Source: Terriglobia bacterium (lineage in GTDB: Bacteria; Acidobacteriota; Terriglobia; Terriglobales; Acidobacteriaceae). From it: 64,000 bases of DNA. Of the stretch, positions 44,815-53,302 are shown one piece after another. The notes under the pieces are model-generated. The model did not search any database. It saw nothing but the letters and a program-made list of their open reading frames with translations, and was not told where the DNA came from. The DNA lies in assembly GCA_020072585.1 (NCBI GenBank), contig JAIQGL010000008.1:62001-126000 (forward strand). The letters are read 5' to 3'. The translations under genes and the position numbers were made by a program. Position 1 is the stretch's first letter. Every line of letters begins with the position of its first letter.

Positions 44815-45828
44815 TTAGTCCTCCATAACCGCGCGCAGGAGTTCAGCGCGAGTTACCGTAGCCGTGCCGCGTTTCATGACCACAATTCCCCCGGCGTAAT
44901 TGGCCAGGCGCGCTGCCAGCTCAGGATCGGCCCCGGCGGCAAGGGCGGCCGTATAGGTTGCAATCACGGTATCGCCGGCTCCGGTCACGTCAGCAACTTC
45001 GTCAGATCCATAAATGGGAATAATCACCGGCTTGTTGGCGCGCGAGAAAACCACCATGCCATCTTTGCCGCGCGTCACCAGCAGAGATTGCAGCTTCATC
45101 TTCTGCATGACTGCTTTGCCGGTGGCCATCAGGCGCGCGTTATCGTTGCCGATCCTTGTGCCCAGAACTTCTTCCAACTCAGCCTCATTCGGAGTGGCGG
45201 CAGTTATTCCGTTATAGGCCAGGGTGCGGAAGCGGGAATCAAGCGTTACCGGAATGCCGTTAAGCGATGCACGGGCGCGAATGTTGTCAAAAATCTCAGG
45301 CGTAGCCGCGCCATAACCGTAGTCAGAGATGAGCAAAGCATCAGAAGCACGCACATAGCCGCGGGCCTGGAACGTAATATCGCGGACAGTCGGGCGATCG
45401 AGCGGCGTCTCAGGCTCGCGATCCACGCGTATGACCTGCTGGCGCGGAGAGTGCGTGGTACCAGCCAGAACGCGCGTCTTGGTAACGGTGCCGCGGCCTT
45501 TGATCCTGCGAATGGCAGATACGGAGATATGTTTCTGGCGGAATGCGTGGAGCAGCATGCGCCCCACTTCGTCATCGCCAATGACACCTACCGGCAGCAC
45601 AGTCACGCCTAGATCGGCCAGGTTGTAGATAGCATTTCCGGCGCCTCCGGGCACCACCGTGCGCTCACGATGGCGCAGAATAAGCACCGGCGCTTCCCGC
45701 GAGACCCGTGAAATCTCGCCGTAAATAAATTCGTCGGCGATCAGGTCGCCCAGAACGGTAATGCTGAGCTTGGGAAACTGCTCGATGATCCTGACTAGAC
45801 GGTCTGCCAATTTGGAGGTCTTTTGCAT
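44815..45828 (-). CDS. rfaE1: D-glycero-beta-D-manno-heptose 7-phosphate kinase (RfaE1/HldE N-domain)
   Basis: Phosphorylates heptose 7-phosphate at C1. A PfkB/ribokinase fold: [32 protein letters not shown] (substrate and dimer strand), VIAT/LSITV strands and the C-terminal anion hole [20 protein letters not shown] with catalytic aspartate D in GAGD. Residues [20 protein letters not shown] fit RfaE. Length 337 aa. It is separate from the adenylyltransferase, unlike the fused HldE of E. coli, but the two are separated by only one base. Confidence 0.93.
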   Translation of the reverse strand: MQKTSKLADRLVRIIEQFPKLSITVLGDLIADEFIYGEISRVSREAPVLILRHRERTVVPGGAGNAIYNLADLGVTVLPVGVIGDDEVGRMLLHAFRQKHISVSAIRRIKGRGTVTKTRVLAGTTHSPRQQVIRVDREPETPLDRPTVRDITFQARGYVRASDALLISDYGYGAATPEIFDNIRARASLNGIPVTLDSRFRTLAYNGITAATPNEAELEEVLGTRIGNDNARLMATGKAVMQKMKLQSLLVTRGKDGMVVFSRANKPVIIPIYGSDEVADVTGAGDTVIATYTAALAAGADPELAARLANYAGGIVVMKRGTATVTRAELLRAVMED

Positions 45829-45854
45829 GGACTCACGATTTTCTCATGCCGGAG

Positions 45855-46793
45855 CTAAAATCGGCAGCCGGAACGTTGTTCTAAGGTCTTGAGCATCCCG
45901 GTTATGGCTTGTTCCGGGGATTCCAGCTCCATGCGAAGCCCGGCGCTTTGCAACGGCTGAAGTTGCGCGGAAAACGCCCCCAGATTGATGATGTCTTTTT
46001 CCGTGGTGATGAATCCATCCGCGCCGGTCTGCTTTTTAAGGCGCAGAAGGTGCTCGATGTCGCGCTGCTCATAGGAATGGTGATCGCGAAAAGCGACCGT
46101 TTCCGCAATCTTCTGGCTGGCTCTCTTCAGTCCATCAAAGAACTGCGCTGGACACCCAATGCCGCAAAAAGCAATCAGATTGCCACCGGCGCCAGAGAGC
46201 TCGATCTGCCGGCGCACCGGCCAGACTTGCCCTACGAAACGCAACTGCTCGATCGGATTTGGCAAGACCACCGCGTCTGCGCGTCGCAGTGCGGTAATTG
46301 GCTCACGCAGCCGCCCCACTGGAAGCAAAGTGCCGCAATAGTCGTCGGCAGGCAGCAGGATAATATTAAAGTCGCGATGCAGGCGGCGATGCTGAAACCC
46401 GTCATCGAGCAAATGAAGCGCGCTGGAAAATTGTTTTTCTGCGGCCAGCCCGGCTTGATAACGATCAGCGCCAACAATCACCGGCACTTGCAGTTTGCGC
46501 GCGAGCAATAGAGGTTCATCGCCGAATTGGCCGGGCGATCCGCTGGGATCGACGACAGCGATCCCGCTGGCAGTGCGTCCGTAGCCGCGGGAGAGGATGT
46601 CAAACGCGATGCCGCGTTGCTTCAGGAGCTCTCCCAGGGCAACAACAAAAGGCGTCTTGCCGGTGCCTCCCACGGATATATTGCCAACACTGACGACGGG
46701 GCGGGCAAGCTTACGAACGTGAAAAATGCCGCGATCATACAGCACGTTTCGCATTGCAACGCCGACGCCAAAAATAGAGGAAACAGGATTCAC
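45855..46793 (-). CDS. lpxK: Tetraacyldisaccharide 4'-kinase
   Basis: Phosphorylates the 4' position of the lipid A precursor (lipid IV-A synthesis) at the inner membrane. Markers: PVVSVGNISVGGTGKTPFVV with P-loop-like GGTGKT (about 37-49), FDILSRGYGR, FGDEPLLLARK, LLDDGFQHRRLHRD with the catalytic DDGFQH and RLREPITALRRADAVVL. The N-terminal hydrophobic anchor found in other LpxKs is shortened here (312 aa). It overlaps waaA by 4 bases. Confidence 0.95.
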   Translation of the reverse strand: MNPVSSIFGVGVAMRNVLYDRGIFHVRKLARPVVSVGNISVGGTGKTPFVVALGELLKQRGIAFDILSRGYGRTASGIAVVDPSGSPGQFGDEPLLLARKLQVPVIVGADRYQAGLAAEKQFSSALHLLDDGFQHRRLHRDFNIILLPADDYCGTLLPVGRLREPITALRRADAVVLPNPIEQLRFVGQVWPVRRQIELSGAGGNLIAFCGIGCPAQFFDGLKRASQKIAETVAFRDHHSYEQRDIEHLLRLKKQTGADGFITTEKDIINLGAFSAQLQPLQSAGLRMELESPEQAITGMLKTLEQRSGCRF

Positions 46794-48073
46794 AGGCCAT
46801 CTCGCTTTTGCCTGGCCAGCAGAGGGCCAAGCGCATCCAGCGTGCGGAGTGTTGCTCCAGCATGGCGCGCAAATAAATCTTTGGCTCTGCCGCCCAGGCG
46901 CTTGCGCTCTTCTGGCTGACTCAGTAATGCCAGCAGCTGGGAGCCAAGGGTTTCAGCGGTGACGATCCTGATGGCATCTCCCTTTTGGAAGAGACTCACG
47001 ATTTCCCTGAAGTTAAACGTCTGCGTACCTGTAACAATTGCAGCGCCATACTGTGCCGGCTCCAGAATGTTGTGGCCGCCGCTGGGAACCAGGCTGCCGC
47101 CGACAAAGGCGATATCAGCCAGGGCATATACCGCGGCAAGTTCACCCACGCTATCGAGCAAAAAAATTCCTGCCTTCACGGGCTGCTGAGGCGACCATAA
47201 ACTGCGGCGCTGCAAAGCGAAGCCTGCGGTTGAGATCAAGTTTGCTACTTTTTCAAATCGCTCCGGATGCCGCGGCGCCAGCACCATAATGGCCGCCTGA
47301 AATTGGCCCTGAACTGTCCTGAACGCTTCCAGCAGGGCCCCTTCTTCGCCTTCCGCAGTGCTGCCGCAGACGATCACCGGGGAATCCTTGCTGATGGCTA
47401 AACGAAGATCGTTCACAAAGGGGAACTGCGAGCTGGGACGAATATCAAACTTCAGATTGCCACTGACCCTTACTCGCTCGGTCGCAGCGCCGATAGCACG
47501 CAATCGGTCCGCATCTTCGGCCGTCTGCGCCAGAAATAAATCCATTTCAGACAGTACGCGGCCAAAAAACCACCTGAACAATCGATATCTTGGAAATGAC
47601 CGGTCAGAAATTCGGGCGTTGACAGTTGCCAATGATGTTCCACGTTTGCCGGCAAGGTGCAACAGATTGGGCCAGAACTCGGTTTCCGCAAGGATAATCA
47701 AATGCGGCTTAAGCACATTGAGATACGGACGCACGGCGAAGCCGAAGTCCAGCGGCATGAAAAATACGCGATCCGGGCCAAAGCGCTCACGCGCCAGGCT
47801 CTGGCCCGTGGCTGTTGTGGTGGAAACAAGAATTTGTCTGTCAGGATATTTTAATTGCAGCTCAGTGATGAGCTGGCTCACCGCCAGCACCTCGCCGACG
47901 GAAACGGCATGCACCCAGATAGCGCCCGGCCTTGTGTTCTTTAACCGCGCCGGCACAGATCCAAGCCTCTCCCAGAGGCCGGAGCGATACTTCCGCAGGC
48001 GCATCTGAAAGACCCACCATGGCAGTGAAAGCACCGCTGCGCAGGCCAAAAGCAAATTGTAGAAAAAAAACAT
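46790..48073 (-). CDS. waaA: 3-deoxy-D-manno-octulosonic acid (Kdo) transferase
   Basis: Adds Kdo from CMP-Kdo to lipid IV-A. Start at 48073, chosen because it begins the typical short N-terminal membrane helix (MFFFYNLLLACAAVLSLPWW); the longer frame upstream overlaps the divergent gene and does not look like protein. Hallmarks: WVHAVSVGEVLAVSQLI, LVSTTTATGQSLA, PLDFGFAVRPYLN, IILAETEFWPNLL with the catalytic glutamate, VNARISDRSFPRY, and HNILEPAQYGAAIVTG. 427 aa. First gene of the LPS operon. Confidence 0.95.
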   Translation of the reverse strand: MFFFYNLLLACAAVLSLPWWVFQMRLRKYRSGLWERLGSVPARLKNTRPGAIWVHAVSVGEVLAVSQLITELQLKYPDRQILVSTTTATGQSLARERFGPDRVFFMPLDFGFAVRPYLNVLKPHLIILAETEFWPNLLHLAGKRGTSLATVNARISDRSFPRYRLFRWFFGRVLSEMDLFLAQTAEDADRLRAIGAATERVRVSGNLKFDIRPSSQFPFVNDLRLAISKDSPVIVCGSTAEGEEGALLEAFRTVQGQFQAAIMVLAPRHPERFEKVANLISTAGFALQRRSLWSPQQPVKAGIFLLDSVGELAAVYALADIAFVGGSLVPSGGHNILEPAQYGAAIVTGTQTFNFREIVSLFQKGDAIRIVTAETLGSQLLALLSQPEERKRLGGRAKDLFARHAGATLRTLDALGPLLARQKRDGL

Positions 48074-48133
48074 TGAAGGACTTGGACATTCTATGGAAAC
48101 TGCGCGGTTGTGCAAACTTACCGGCAAGCTGGA

Positions 48134-48149
48134 TATAATCGGGGATGTG
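48134..48149 (+). promoter_or_regulatory. Possible -10 box immediately before a GTG start
   Basis: A perfect TATAAT (48134-48139) stands 7 bases before the GTG at 48147. If used, transcription would begin at or right next to the start codon, giving a leaderless mRNA. A plausible -35 (TTGTGC, 48108-48113) is spaced 20 bases away, which is too long, so this is tentative. Confidence 0.35.
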
Positions 48150-48788
48150 AAGACCGCAAGGGTTACCGTCTGTGTCGCGCTGCTGACGACGCTGCTTTTC
48201 AGCGAAAAGCACTTCAACCCGCCTCCGGCGGCCCACGCCGGCACATACGCGCTGCATGAGACGCACAGCGACGAGAAGGTCACCATCGCGGCGGAGCCTT
48301 GTGATTCGCCGGAAACAGCGGGCGTTTTCAAAGTTGATTATCGGGGCTATGGCTTTTATGTCGTCCGGCTCGTGATCTCGAATGACAGCGATACCACGCT
48401 GATGCTCGAAGACCTGAAGGTCCAATACATCACGGCGCGCCGGGACAAGATAGAGCCAGCCAGCAATGACGACATCTATCGGAAGTTCGTTCGACCCAAC
48501 CGCGCGGACAAGAGCCATCCAGGCATGCATTTGCCGTTCCCGGTGGGCAAGAAGAAAGAGCCGATCAGCAAAGATACGCGTGAAGAATACGAATCTGCGC
48601 AGTTCCTCGCAGTCCCGGTTACGCCCCACTCTACCCACAGCGGTTACCTCTTTTTCAACCTGGAGGGAGACATCCCCGCTCCAGGAGCTCACTTGTATCT
48701 CTCCGGCATCAAGGCCGGAACCAAAGACCTGTTCTATTTTGAAATTCCCATGAATAAGCCTGTGAGCCCCACCGCATCGTCCCACTAG
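48147..48788 (+). CDS. Hypothetical exported protein (213 aa)
   Basis: GTG start chosen because it gives the signal peptide VKTARVTVCVALLTTLLFS. An ATG at 48093 would add a non-signal-like leader. The mature chain begins ALHETHSDEKVTIAAEPCD and contains a beta-sandwich-like segment (VFKVDYRGYGFYVVRLVIS, NDSDTTLMLEDLKVQY) and FFNLEGDIPAPGAHLYLSG, typical of a periplasmic beta-domain. One cysteine (C near residue 48) and no catalytic motif are visible. It is divergent from waaA (73 bases between starts) and 28 bases ahead of gatB. Function unknown. Confidence 0.7.
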   Translation: MKTARVTVCVALLTTLLFSEKHFNPPPAAHAGTYALHETHSDEKVTIAAEPCDSPETAGVFKVDYRGYGFYVVRLVISNDSDTTLMLEDLKVQYITARRDKIEPASNDDIYRKFVRPNRADKSHPGMHLPFPVGKKKEPISKDTREEYESAQFLAVPVTPHSTHSGYLFFNLEGDIPAPGAHLYLSGIKAGTKDLFYFEIPMNKPVSPTASSH

Positions 48789-48816
48789 CCATACTGATTG
48801 GCCCTATAATCTTTCC

Positions 48817-50289
48817 ATGGCTGCCAGCACACAGAGCTCGTCGGCTTTGCGCGAAAAATACGAACCTGTCATTGGGCTGGAAGTGCACGTCCAGCTGCTC
48901 ACGCAGACAAAAGTCTTCTGTGGCTGTTCCACGCAGTTTGGCGCGCCGCCCAATACCAACGTGTGTCCGGTATGTCTGGGGCTGCCCGGCGCTTTGCCCG
49001 TACTGAACAAACGCGCGGTGCAGTTTGCGGTGCTTGCGGCCCAGGCGTTGAATTGCCAGGTCCGTGAAACCTCCATTTTTGCACGCAAAAATTATTTTTA
49101 CCCTGATCTGCCCAAGGGGTATCAGATCTCACAATTTGATAAGCCCCTGGCTGAACACGGCTATATCGAAATAGCACAAGCAAGCGGCCTCAAAAAAATC
49201 GGGATCACCCGCCTGCACATGGAAGAAGACGCTGGTAAAAGCATTCATGACGGTCTGGCTGATTCTGGCCGCTATACGTCGATCGATCTCAACCGCAGCG
49301 GAACGCCCCTGGTTGAGATTGTCAGCGAGCCTGATATGCGCTCTGCTGATGAGGCTTTCGAGTACCTCACGCTGCTGAAAGAGATCATTCTGTACACCGG
49401 CGTGAGCGACTGCAACATGGAAGAAGGTTCTTTACGTTGTGACGCCAATGTGAGCGTGCGTCCGCGAGGACAGGAAAAGTTCGGCACCAAGACGGAAATC
49501 AAGAATGTGAACTCTTTCCGCTTCATCCGCGAAGCAATTGAATACGAGATTGACCGCCAGATCGAGGTAATTGAAGCGGGCGAAAAGATCCAGCAGGAGA
49601 CGCGGCTTTACAATGCCCAGGAGGGCAGGACCTATAGCATGCGCTCAAAAGAGCAGGCGCATGATTACCGCTACTTCCCTGAGCCTGATCTTCTTCCCCT
49701 GGTGGCAGACGCGCGCTTGCAAGAGACGATACGCAAGACATTACCGGAGCTGCCAGAGACGCGGCGCAAACGGATGGTTGGCGACTACGGTATTACCGAA
49801 TATGACGCCCGCGTGCTCACCGTGAGCAAAACACTTGCTGACCAGTTCGAAGAAGCAGCCAAAGCCGCCAGGAATCCCAAGCGTGTGGCCAATCTGGTGC
49901 AGAGCGAACTGATGGGTCGTCTCAAGGCCAAAGGACTGGAAATCGAGCAGTCTCCTATTTCCATGAAGGGCGTTGCCATGTCCGCGGACCTGGTGGAGTC
50001 CGGCGCAATCTCCAGCAAGATCCTCAAAGACCTCTATGACAAGGCATTTGCTTCGGGAGAAGATTTCCCTGCCGTTTATGAGCGTGAGAAGCCGGAACAG
50101 ATCACAGATACCGTGGCCCTGGAAAAGATCATTGACGAAGTGATTGCCGCCAGTCCCAAACAGGTGGAGCAATATCGTGCCGGCAAAACCACAATCATCG
50201 GTTTCTTCGTCGGCCAGATCATGAAAGCTTCAAAAGGCCGAGCCCAACCGGAACTGGTGAATGAACTGTTGAAGAAGAAATTGCAATAG
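48817..50289 (+). CDS. gatB: Asp/Glu-tRNA(Asn/Gln) amidotransferase subunit B
   Basis: Activates Glu-tRNA(Gln) or Asp-tRNA(Asn) with ATP for transamidation by GatA and GatC. Zinc and kinase-like core: YEPVIGLEVHVQLLTQTKVF, CGCSTQFGAPPNTNVCPVCLG with two CxxC-type pairs, LPGALPVLN, and YFYPDLPKGYQISQFD. It also has IGITRLHMEEDAGKSIHDG and DLNRSGTPLVEIVSEPDMRS. The C-terminal YqeY-like helical tail (VEQYRAGKTTIIGFFVGQIM) is present. 490 aa is normal. gatA and gatC are not in the window. Confidence 0.97.
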   Translation: MAASTQSSSALREKYEPVIGLEVHVQLLTQTKVFCGCSTQFGAPPNTNVCPVCLGLPGALPVLNKRAVQFAVLAAQALNCQVRETSIFARKNYFYPDLPKGYQISQFDKPLAEHGYIEIAQASGLKKIGITRLHMEEDAGKSIHDGLADSGRYTSIDLNRSGTPLVEIVSEPDMRSADEAFEYLTLLKEIILYTGVSDCNMEEGSLRCDANVSVRPRGQEKFGTKTEIKNVNSFRFIREAIEYEIDRQIEVIEAGEKIQQETRLYNAQEGRTYSMRSKEQAHDYRYFPEPDLLPLVADARLQETIRKTLPELPETRRKRMVGDYGITEYDARVLTVSKTLADQFEEAAKAARNPKRVANLVQSELMGRLKAKGLEIEQSPISMKGVAMSADLVESGAISSKILKDLYDKAFASGEDFPAVYEREKPEQITDTVALEKIIDEVIAASPKQVEQYRAGKTTIIGFFVGQIMKASKGRAQPELVNELLKKKLQ

Positions 50290-50306
50290 CACTTTTGTTC
50301 TCTCAA

Positions 50307-50348
50307 AGTCCCCGAGCGGCAGCTGCTCCCTCGCTGCGCTCAGGGACT
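50307..50348. terminator. Long bidirectional hairpin between convergent gatB and MBL gene
   Basis: AGTCCC (50307-50312) pairs with GGGACT (50343-50348), and GAGCGgCAGC with GCTGCGCTC inside, one bulge. It shares the words CTCGCTGCGCTCAGG with other intergenic palindromes in the window. Confidence 0.6.
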
Positions 50349-50356
50349 CAGGAAGG

Positions 50357-51286
50357 CTATTTGTGCAGGTGCCCGTGCGCGTTCTTCGGCCCGGTGGGGC
50401 TGTTCTTCAGGCTGTCATAGAGAATTTCAATAAACACGTCAGTTTTGATAAAGCTCTGCCCCCAGCTGTCCCATTTTGCCAGCACTTTTTCCTGCTTGAG
50501 CTGGTCAAGGGTTTTGCCCTTCTTCATCTCCGCCTGTACCGCGGCTGAGGTCTCTTTCAATACGGTGATGAATTTTTTCAGATCATCCTTGGTGGCAAGC
50601 GGACCGTGGCCGGGAATTATTTTTACGTCGTCAGGGATCTCGGCCAGGACTTTCTCGTCACCGGCAATCATGCCCTGCACACTGCCGCCGCTGTCAAGAT
50701 CGATATACGGAAACATTCCGCCGTTAAAGAAGTCGTCTCCCATGTGGACGACGTTGGACTGTTTGAAAAAGATCACGCTGTCGCCATCGGTATGACCATG
50801 GGGGAAATGGATGGCATGAATGTCTTCGCCGTTCAGATGGACAGAGACGTCATTCTCAAAAGTGATAATGGGCAGGGCTGCTTTTTCCGCCGGCTTGGTT
50901 TCGCCGAAGCGGCCTTTGCCGCCAGAGGCAAGCCTCTTGCGTACATTCTCCTGGGCCACGATTGGGGCCTTCTCGCCAAAATGCTGGTTGCTGCCTGTAT
51001 GGTCGCCATGCCAGTGCGTATTCAGGACGACTTTGACAGGCTTATCGGTAATGCCCTTCAGGGCAGCTTCAATCTTTTCCGCCAGCGGCAGGAACTCATC
51101 GTCCACGATGACAATTCCGTCATCGCCGACTGAAGCGCCGATATTGCCGCCTGCGCCCTGCAGCATGTAAACCGTGCCCGCAACTTTCTCCACTTTCATC
51201 TCGACCTTGCTGAAGTCCTGTCCCTGGGCCTGCATCATGCCGAGAAACGCAACCAGCGCAAACCAAAAAACGCTTTTCCGCATCAT
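50357..51286 (-). CDS. Exported metallo-beta-lactamase-fold hydrolase
   Basis: A signal peptide (RKSVFWFALVAFLGMMQAQG) is followed by a MBL domain: GASVGDDGIVIVDDEF, LNTHWHGDHTGSNQHF with HxHxDH, FPHGHTDGDSVIFF with the next histidine, and IPGHGPLATKDDL with the third. The order is that of subclass B3-/glyoxalase II-like SoxH/QuiP type hydrolases. The true substrate is unknown, and beta-lactamase activity cannot be assumed. It is a second MBL-fold gene in this window (the other is at 21.7 kb), of a different subclass. Confidence 0.87.
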   Translation of the reverse strand: MMRKSVFWFALVAFLGMMQAQGQDFSKVEMKVEKVAGTVYMLQGAGGNIGASVGDDGIVIVDDEFLPLAEKIEAALKGITDKPVKVVLNTHWHGDHTGSNQHFGEKAPIVAQENVRKRLASGGKGRFGETKPAEKAALPIITFENDVSVHLNGEDIHAIHFPHGHTDGDSVIFFKQSNVVHMGDDFFNGGMFPYIDLDSGGSVQGMIAGDEKVLAEIPDDVKIIPGHGPLATKDDLKKFITVLKETSAAVQAEMKKGKTLDQLKQEKVLAKWDSWGQSFIKTDVFIEILYDSLKNSPTGPKNAHGHLHK

Positions 51287-51466
51287 GTCCTCTTTTCATC
51301 TGCCATTGAATTCAAAGAATTGCCTTTTGTGAAACGCACAATCTTAATGGGCGAGACGGTTTGAGTTCAAATTGATTTCGCATGAAAAATCAGGCATGCG
51401 CGCCAGATTGGAAAGTGTGCGGTCCGCCCGATAAAATATTCAGTTCAATTCTTTCGGAGGACAAAC

Positions 51467-52717
51467 ATGCCGTCGGTTCGCCATGTTTCAGCCAAAAAGG
51501 GTGACGTAATCGTTCTTGTGGGGACCATGAAGGGCGCATTTGTGCTGCGCTCCAACGCGGCACGCAAGAAGTGGGATGTGGGCGGGCCTTATTCCATCGG
51601 ATCGCCGGTCTATGCCATGGCGTTTGACCAGCGGCAGGGCCGCCACCGGATATGGTGGGCCCAGCAGAGCTTCCGCTGGGGCACGGTGCTTTGCTCCTCA
51701 GACGATTACGGCAAAACAATCACCGAGCCGGAAGCGTACTCCGTCAAGTTCCCGCCGGAATCAAAACTGACGCTCAAGAACATCTGGCAGATCGCGCTGG
51801 GGCGAGCCGATGATCCCGATACGCTCTATTGTGGAGTTGAACCGGCCGCGCTCTTTGAATCGCACGACGCGGGAAAGAGCTGGACGCCGGTGAAGGGACT
51901 GCTTGACCACCCTCATCGCGACCGATGGGTCCCCGGTGGCGGAGGTATGTGCCTGCACACGATTGTGCCGGACCCGGTAGATCCAAAACGAATGACGATC
52001 GCCATTTCTACAGCCGGCACCTACCGAACAGATGATGGCGGCGCTACCTGGCAGGCGCGGAATCAAGGAGTGCGAGCAGAATTTCTTCCCGATAAATATC
52101 CGGAATTCGGACAATGCGTGCATAAGATCGTCCAGCATCCATCGAAGCCGGGACGGCTGTTCCTACAGAACCATTGGGGCCTCTACCGTAGCGATGACGC
52201 CGGCAACTCATGGAAGGACATCGCCAATGGCGTGCCTTCAGACTTTGGTTTTTGCATGGTGATCCATCCGCACGATCCAGACACGGTGTACATCGTGCCG
52301 ATTGAATCCGACGAGTATCGCTGCACTCCTGAAGGCAAGTTGCGTGTCTATCGCACACGCAATGCAGGCGAAAGCTGGGAGCCACTCACACGCGGCTTGC
52401 CGCAGAAAAACGCCATGGAAACGATTCTGCGCGACTCTCTGGCCGCGGACACATGCGATCCAGCGGGGATTTATTTTGGGACCAGAAGCGGCAAGGTCTA
52501 CGGCTCCAGCGATGACGGCAAATCCTGGCAGGCGATTCTTGAAGGCCTGCCTCCCGTGGTGTGCGTGAGGGCTGCGCTGGTGGGCGAAGGCGGGAAAGAT
52601 TCACCGCGGAGACGCGGAGGCGCGGAGAAAAGAAAAGTACAGGCAAAGAGATCAACTTCCAGAAAAGCGCCGGCGCGACGAGCAGCCAAAAGCCGACCAC
52701 GAGCTGGGAAAAGATAA
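51467..52717 (+). CDS. BNR-repeat beta-propeller (sialidase/VPS10-like) protein
   Basis: No signal peptide is evident. The protein starts MPSVRHVSAKKGDVIVLVGT and is made of repeats with Asp-box turns (S/T-x-D-x-G-x-T-W): SHDAGKSW, RTDDGGATW, RSDDAGNSW, RTRNAGESW, SSDDGKSW. These mark a multi-bladed propeller as in sialidases, xyloglucanases and sortilin. The catalytic residues of sialidases cannot be located, so an enzymatic role is not assured. The C-terminal 40 residues (RRRGGAEKRKVQAKRSTSRK) are basic, and part is encoded by a dispersed 8-bp repeat. A MoaD-like gene follows with a 3-base gap. Confidence 0.83.
   Translation: MPSVRHVSAKKGDVIVLVGTMKGAFVLRSNAARKKWDVGGPYSIGSPVYAMAFDQRQGRHRIWWAQQSFRWGTVLCSSDDYGKTITEPEAYSVKFPPESKLTLKNIWQIALGRADDPDTLYCGVEPAALFESHDAGKSWTPVKGLLDHPHRDRWVPGGGGMCLHTIVPDPVDPKRMTIAISTAGTYRTDDGGATWQARNQGVRAEFLPDKYPEFGQCVHKIVQHPSKPGRLFLQNHWGLYRSDDAGNSWKDIANGVPSDFGFCMVIHPHDPDTVYIVPIESDEYRCTPEGKLRVYRTRNAGESWEPLTRGLPQKNAMETILRDSLAADTCDPAGIYFGTRSGKVYGSSDDGKSWQAILEGLPPVVCVRAALVGEGGKDSPRRRGGAEKRKVQAKRSTSRKAPARRAAKSRPRAGKR
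52602..52626 (+). repeat. 8-bp tandem repeat within the coding tail of the BNR gene
   Basis: GCGGAGAC, GCGGAGGC, GCGGAGAA in tandem (52606-52629 region), read in frame as RRRGGAEK. The same kind of word (CCGCGGAGACGCGGAG) is a common dispersed repeat in bacterial genomes of this type. Confidence 0.7.
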
Positions 52718-52720
52718 GCT

Positions 52721-53002
52721 ATGCCCGTCACGATTCGAATACCGACGTATCTGGCCGCTTTTGCTGGGGGACTTAATTCGCTTGCGATTGAAGGCTCACC
52801 CGCAACGGTCGCGGAGGCGCTTGAATCGCTCTGGAGAGGCAGTCCAGGGCTGAAGGACCGCATTCTCGACGAACAGGGCGAGGTTCGCCAGCACATCAAC
52901 ATATTCGTGGGCGAAGAAGCCATTCGCTTTGCCGACGGACTGTCAACAAAAGTCCCCAACGGTGCGGAGATACTGGTTGTTCCGGCGGTGAGCGGCGGTT
53001 AG
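52721..53002 (+). CDS. MoaD/ThiS-family ubiquitin-like sulfur carrier or modifier
   Basis: A 93-residue beta-grasp protein: VTIRIPTYLAAFAGGLNSLA, ATVAEALESLWRG, INIFVGEEAIRFADGL, and ending in VVPAVSGG, the exposed Gly-Gly that is adenylylated and thiocarboxylated in this family. It begins 3 bases after the BNR-protein stop, so the two are translationally linked. No moaE, moeB/thiF or thiG is in the window. Its role could be molybdopterin or thiamin sulfur donation, or a stand-alone small-modifier function. The BNR-MoaD pairing suggests the last, but this is inference. Confidence 0.85.
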   Translation: MPVTIRIPTYLAAFAGGLNSLAIEGSPATVAEALESLWRGSPGLKDRILDEQGEVRQHINIFVGEEAIRFADGLSTKVPNGAEILVVPAVSGG

Positions 53003-53014
53003 GGCTTCGCGGTA

Positions 53015-53302
53015 TCAGGAAGCAGAGCGAATGAAACGCTCAACAGCGGGAGTAAGTTTGATAACGATGAAGTGGTCTTCGGGATAGAGATAATCCTCTC
53101 CCGACTCGTCTACAACCCGCAGCATTCCGAGCTTGGTTGCTGCCGAGTCACGCATAACCCTGTAAATCTTTCGTATCTCCAATGAGGCCGGATATTCGTC
53201 ATTTTTCACGCAGACGACGTATTGAGAGCCCGATGGGCCTTTTTTCCTAGGAGAGAATCCGTTTGATTTTGGTTTCTTTTCTGCCAATGCCGTGAGCTTC
53301 AT
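53015..53302 (-). CDS. Small uncharacterised protein of an overlapping gene pair (95 aa)
   Basis: A basic N-terminal extension (KKPKSNGFSPRKKGPSG) is followed by a compact domain: QYVVCVKNDEYPASLEIRKI, YRVMRDSAATKLGMLRVVDE, SGEDYLYPEDHFIVIKL, ending VERFIRSAS. The core (VKN-x-YPASLE-x-RKIY and V-DESGEDYLYP) matches what I remember of a widespread family of about 80-aa hypothetical proteins in several phyla. No function is known to me. It overlaps the 77-aa gene by 56 bases (53247-53302), with the starts in different frames. It is the last gene of the three-gene run. Confidence 0.7.
   Translation of the reverse strand: MKLTALAEKKPKSNGFSPRKKGPSGSQYVVCVKNDEYPASLEIRKIYRVMRDSAATKLGMLRVVDESGEDYLYPEDHFIVIKLTPAVERFIRSAS

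Noticed and set aside
48074-48331. N-terminal extension of waaA
   Set aside because: Overlaps the divergent exported-protein gene and its promoter; the true N-terminal helix begins at 48073.
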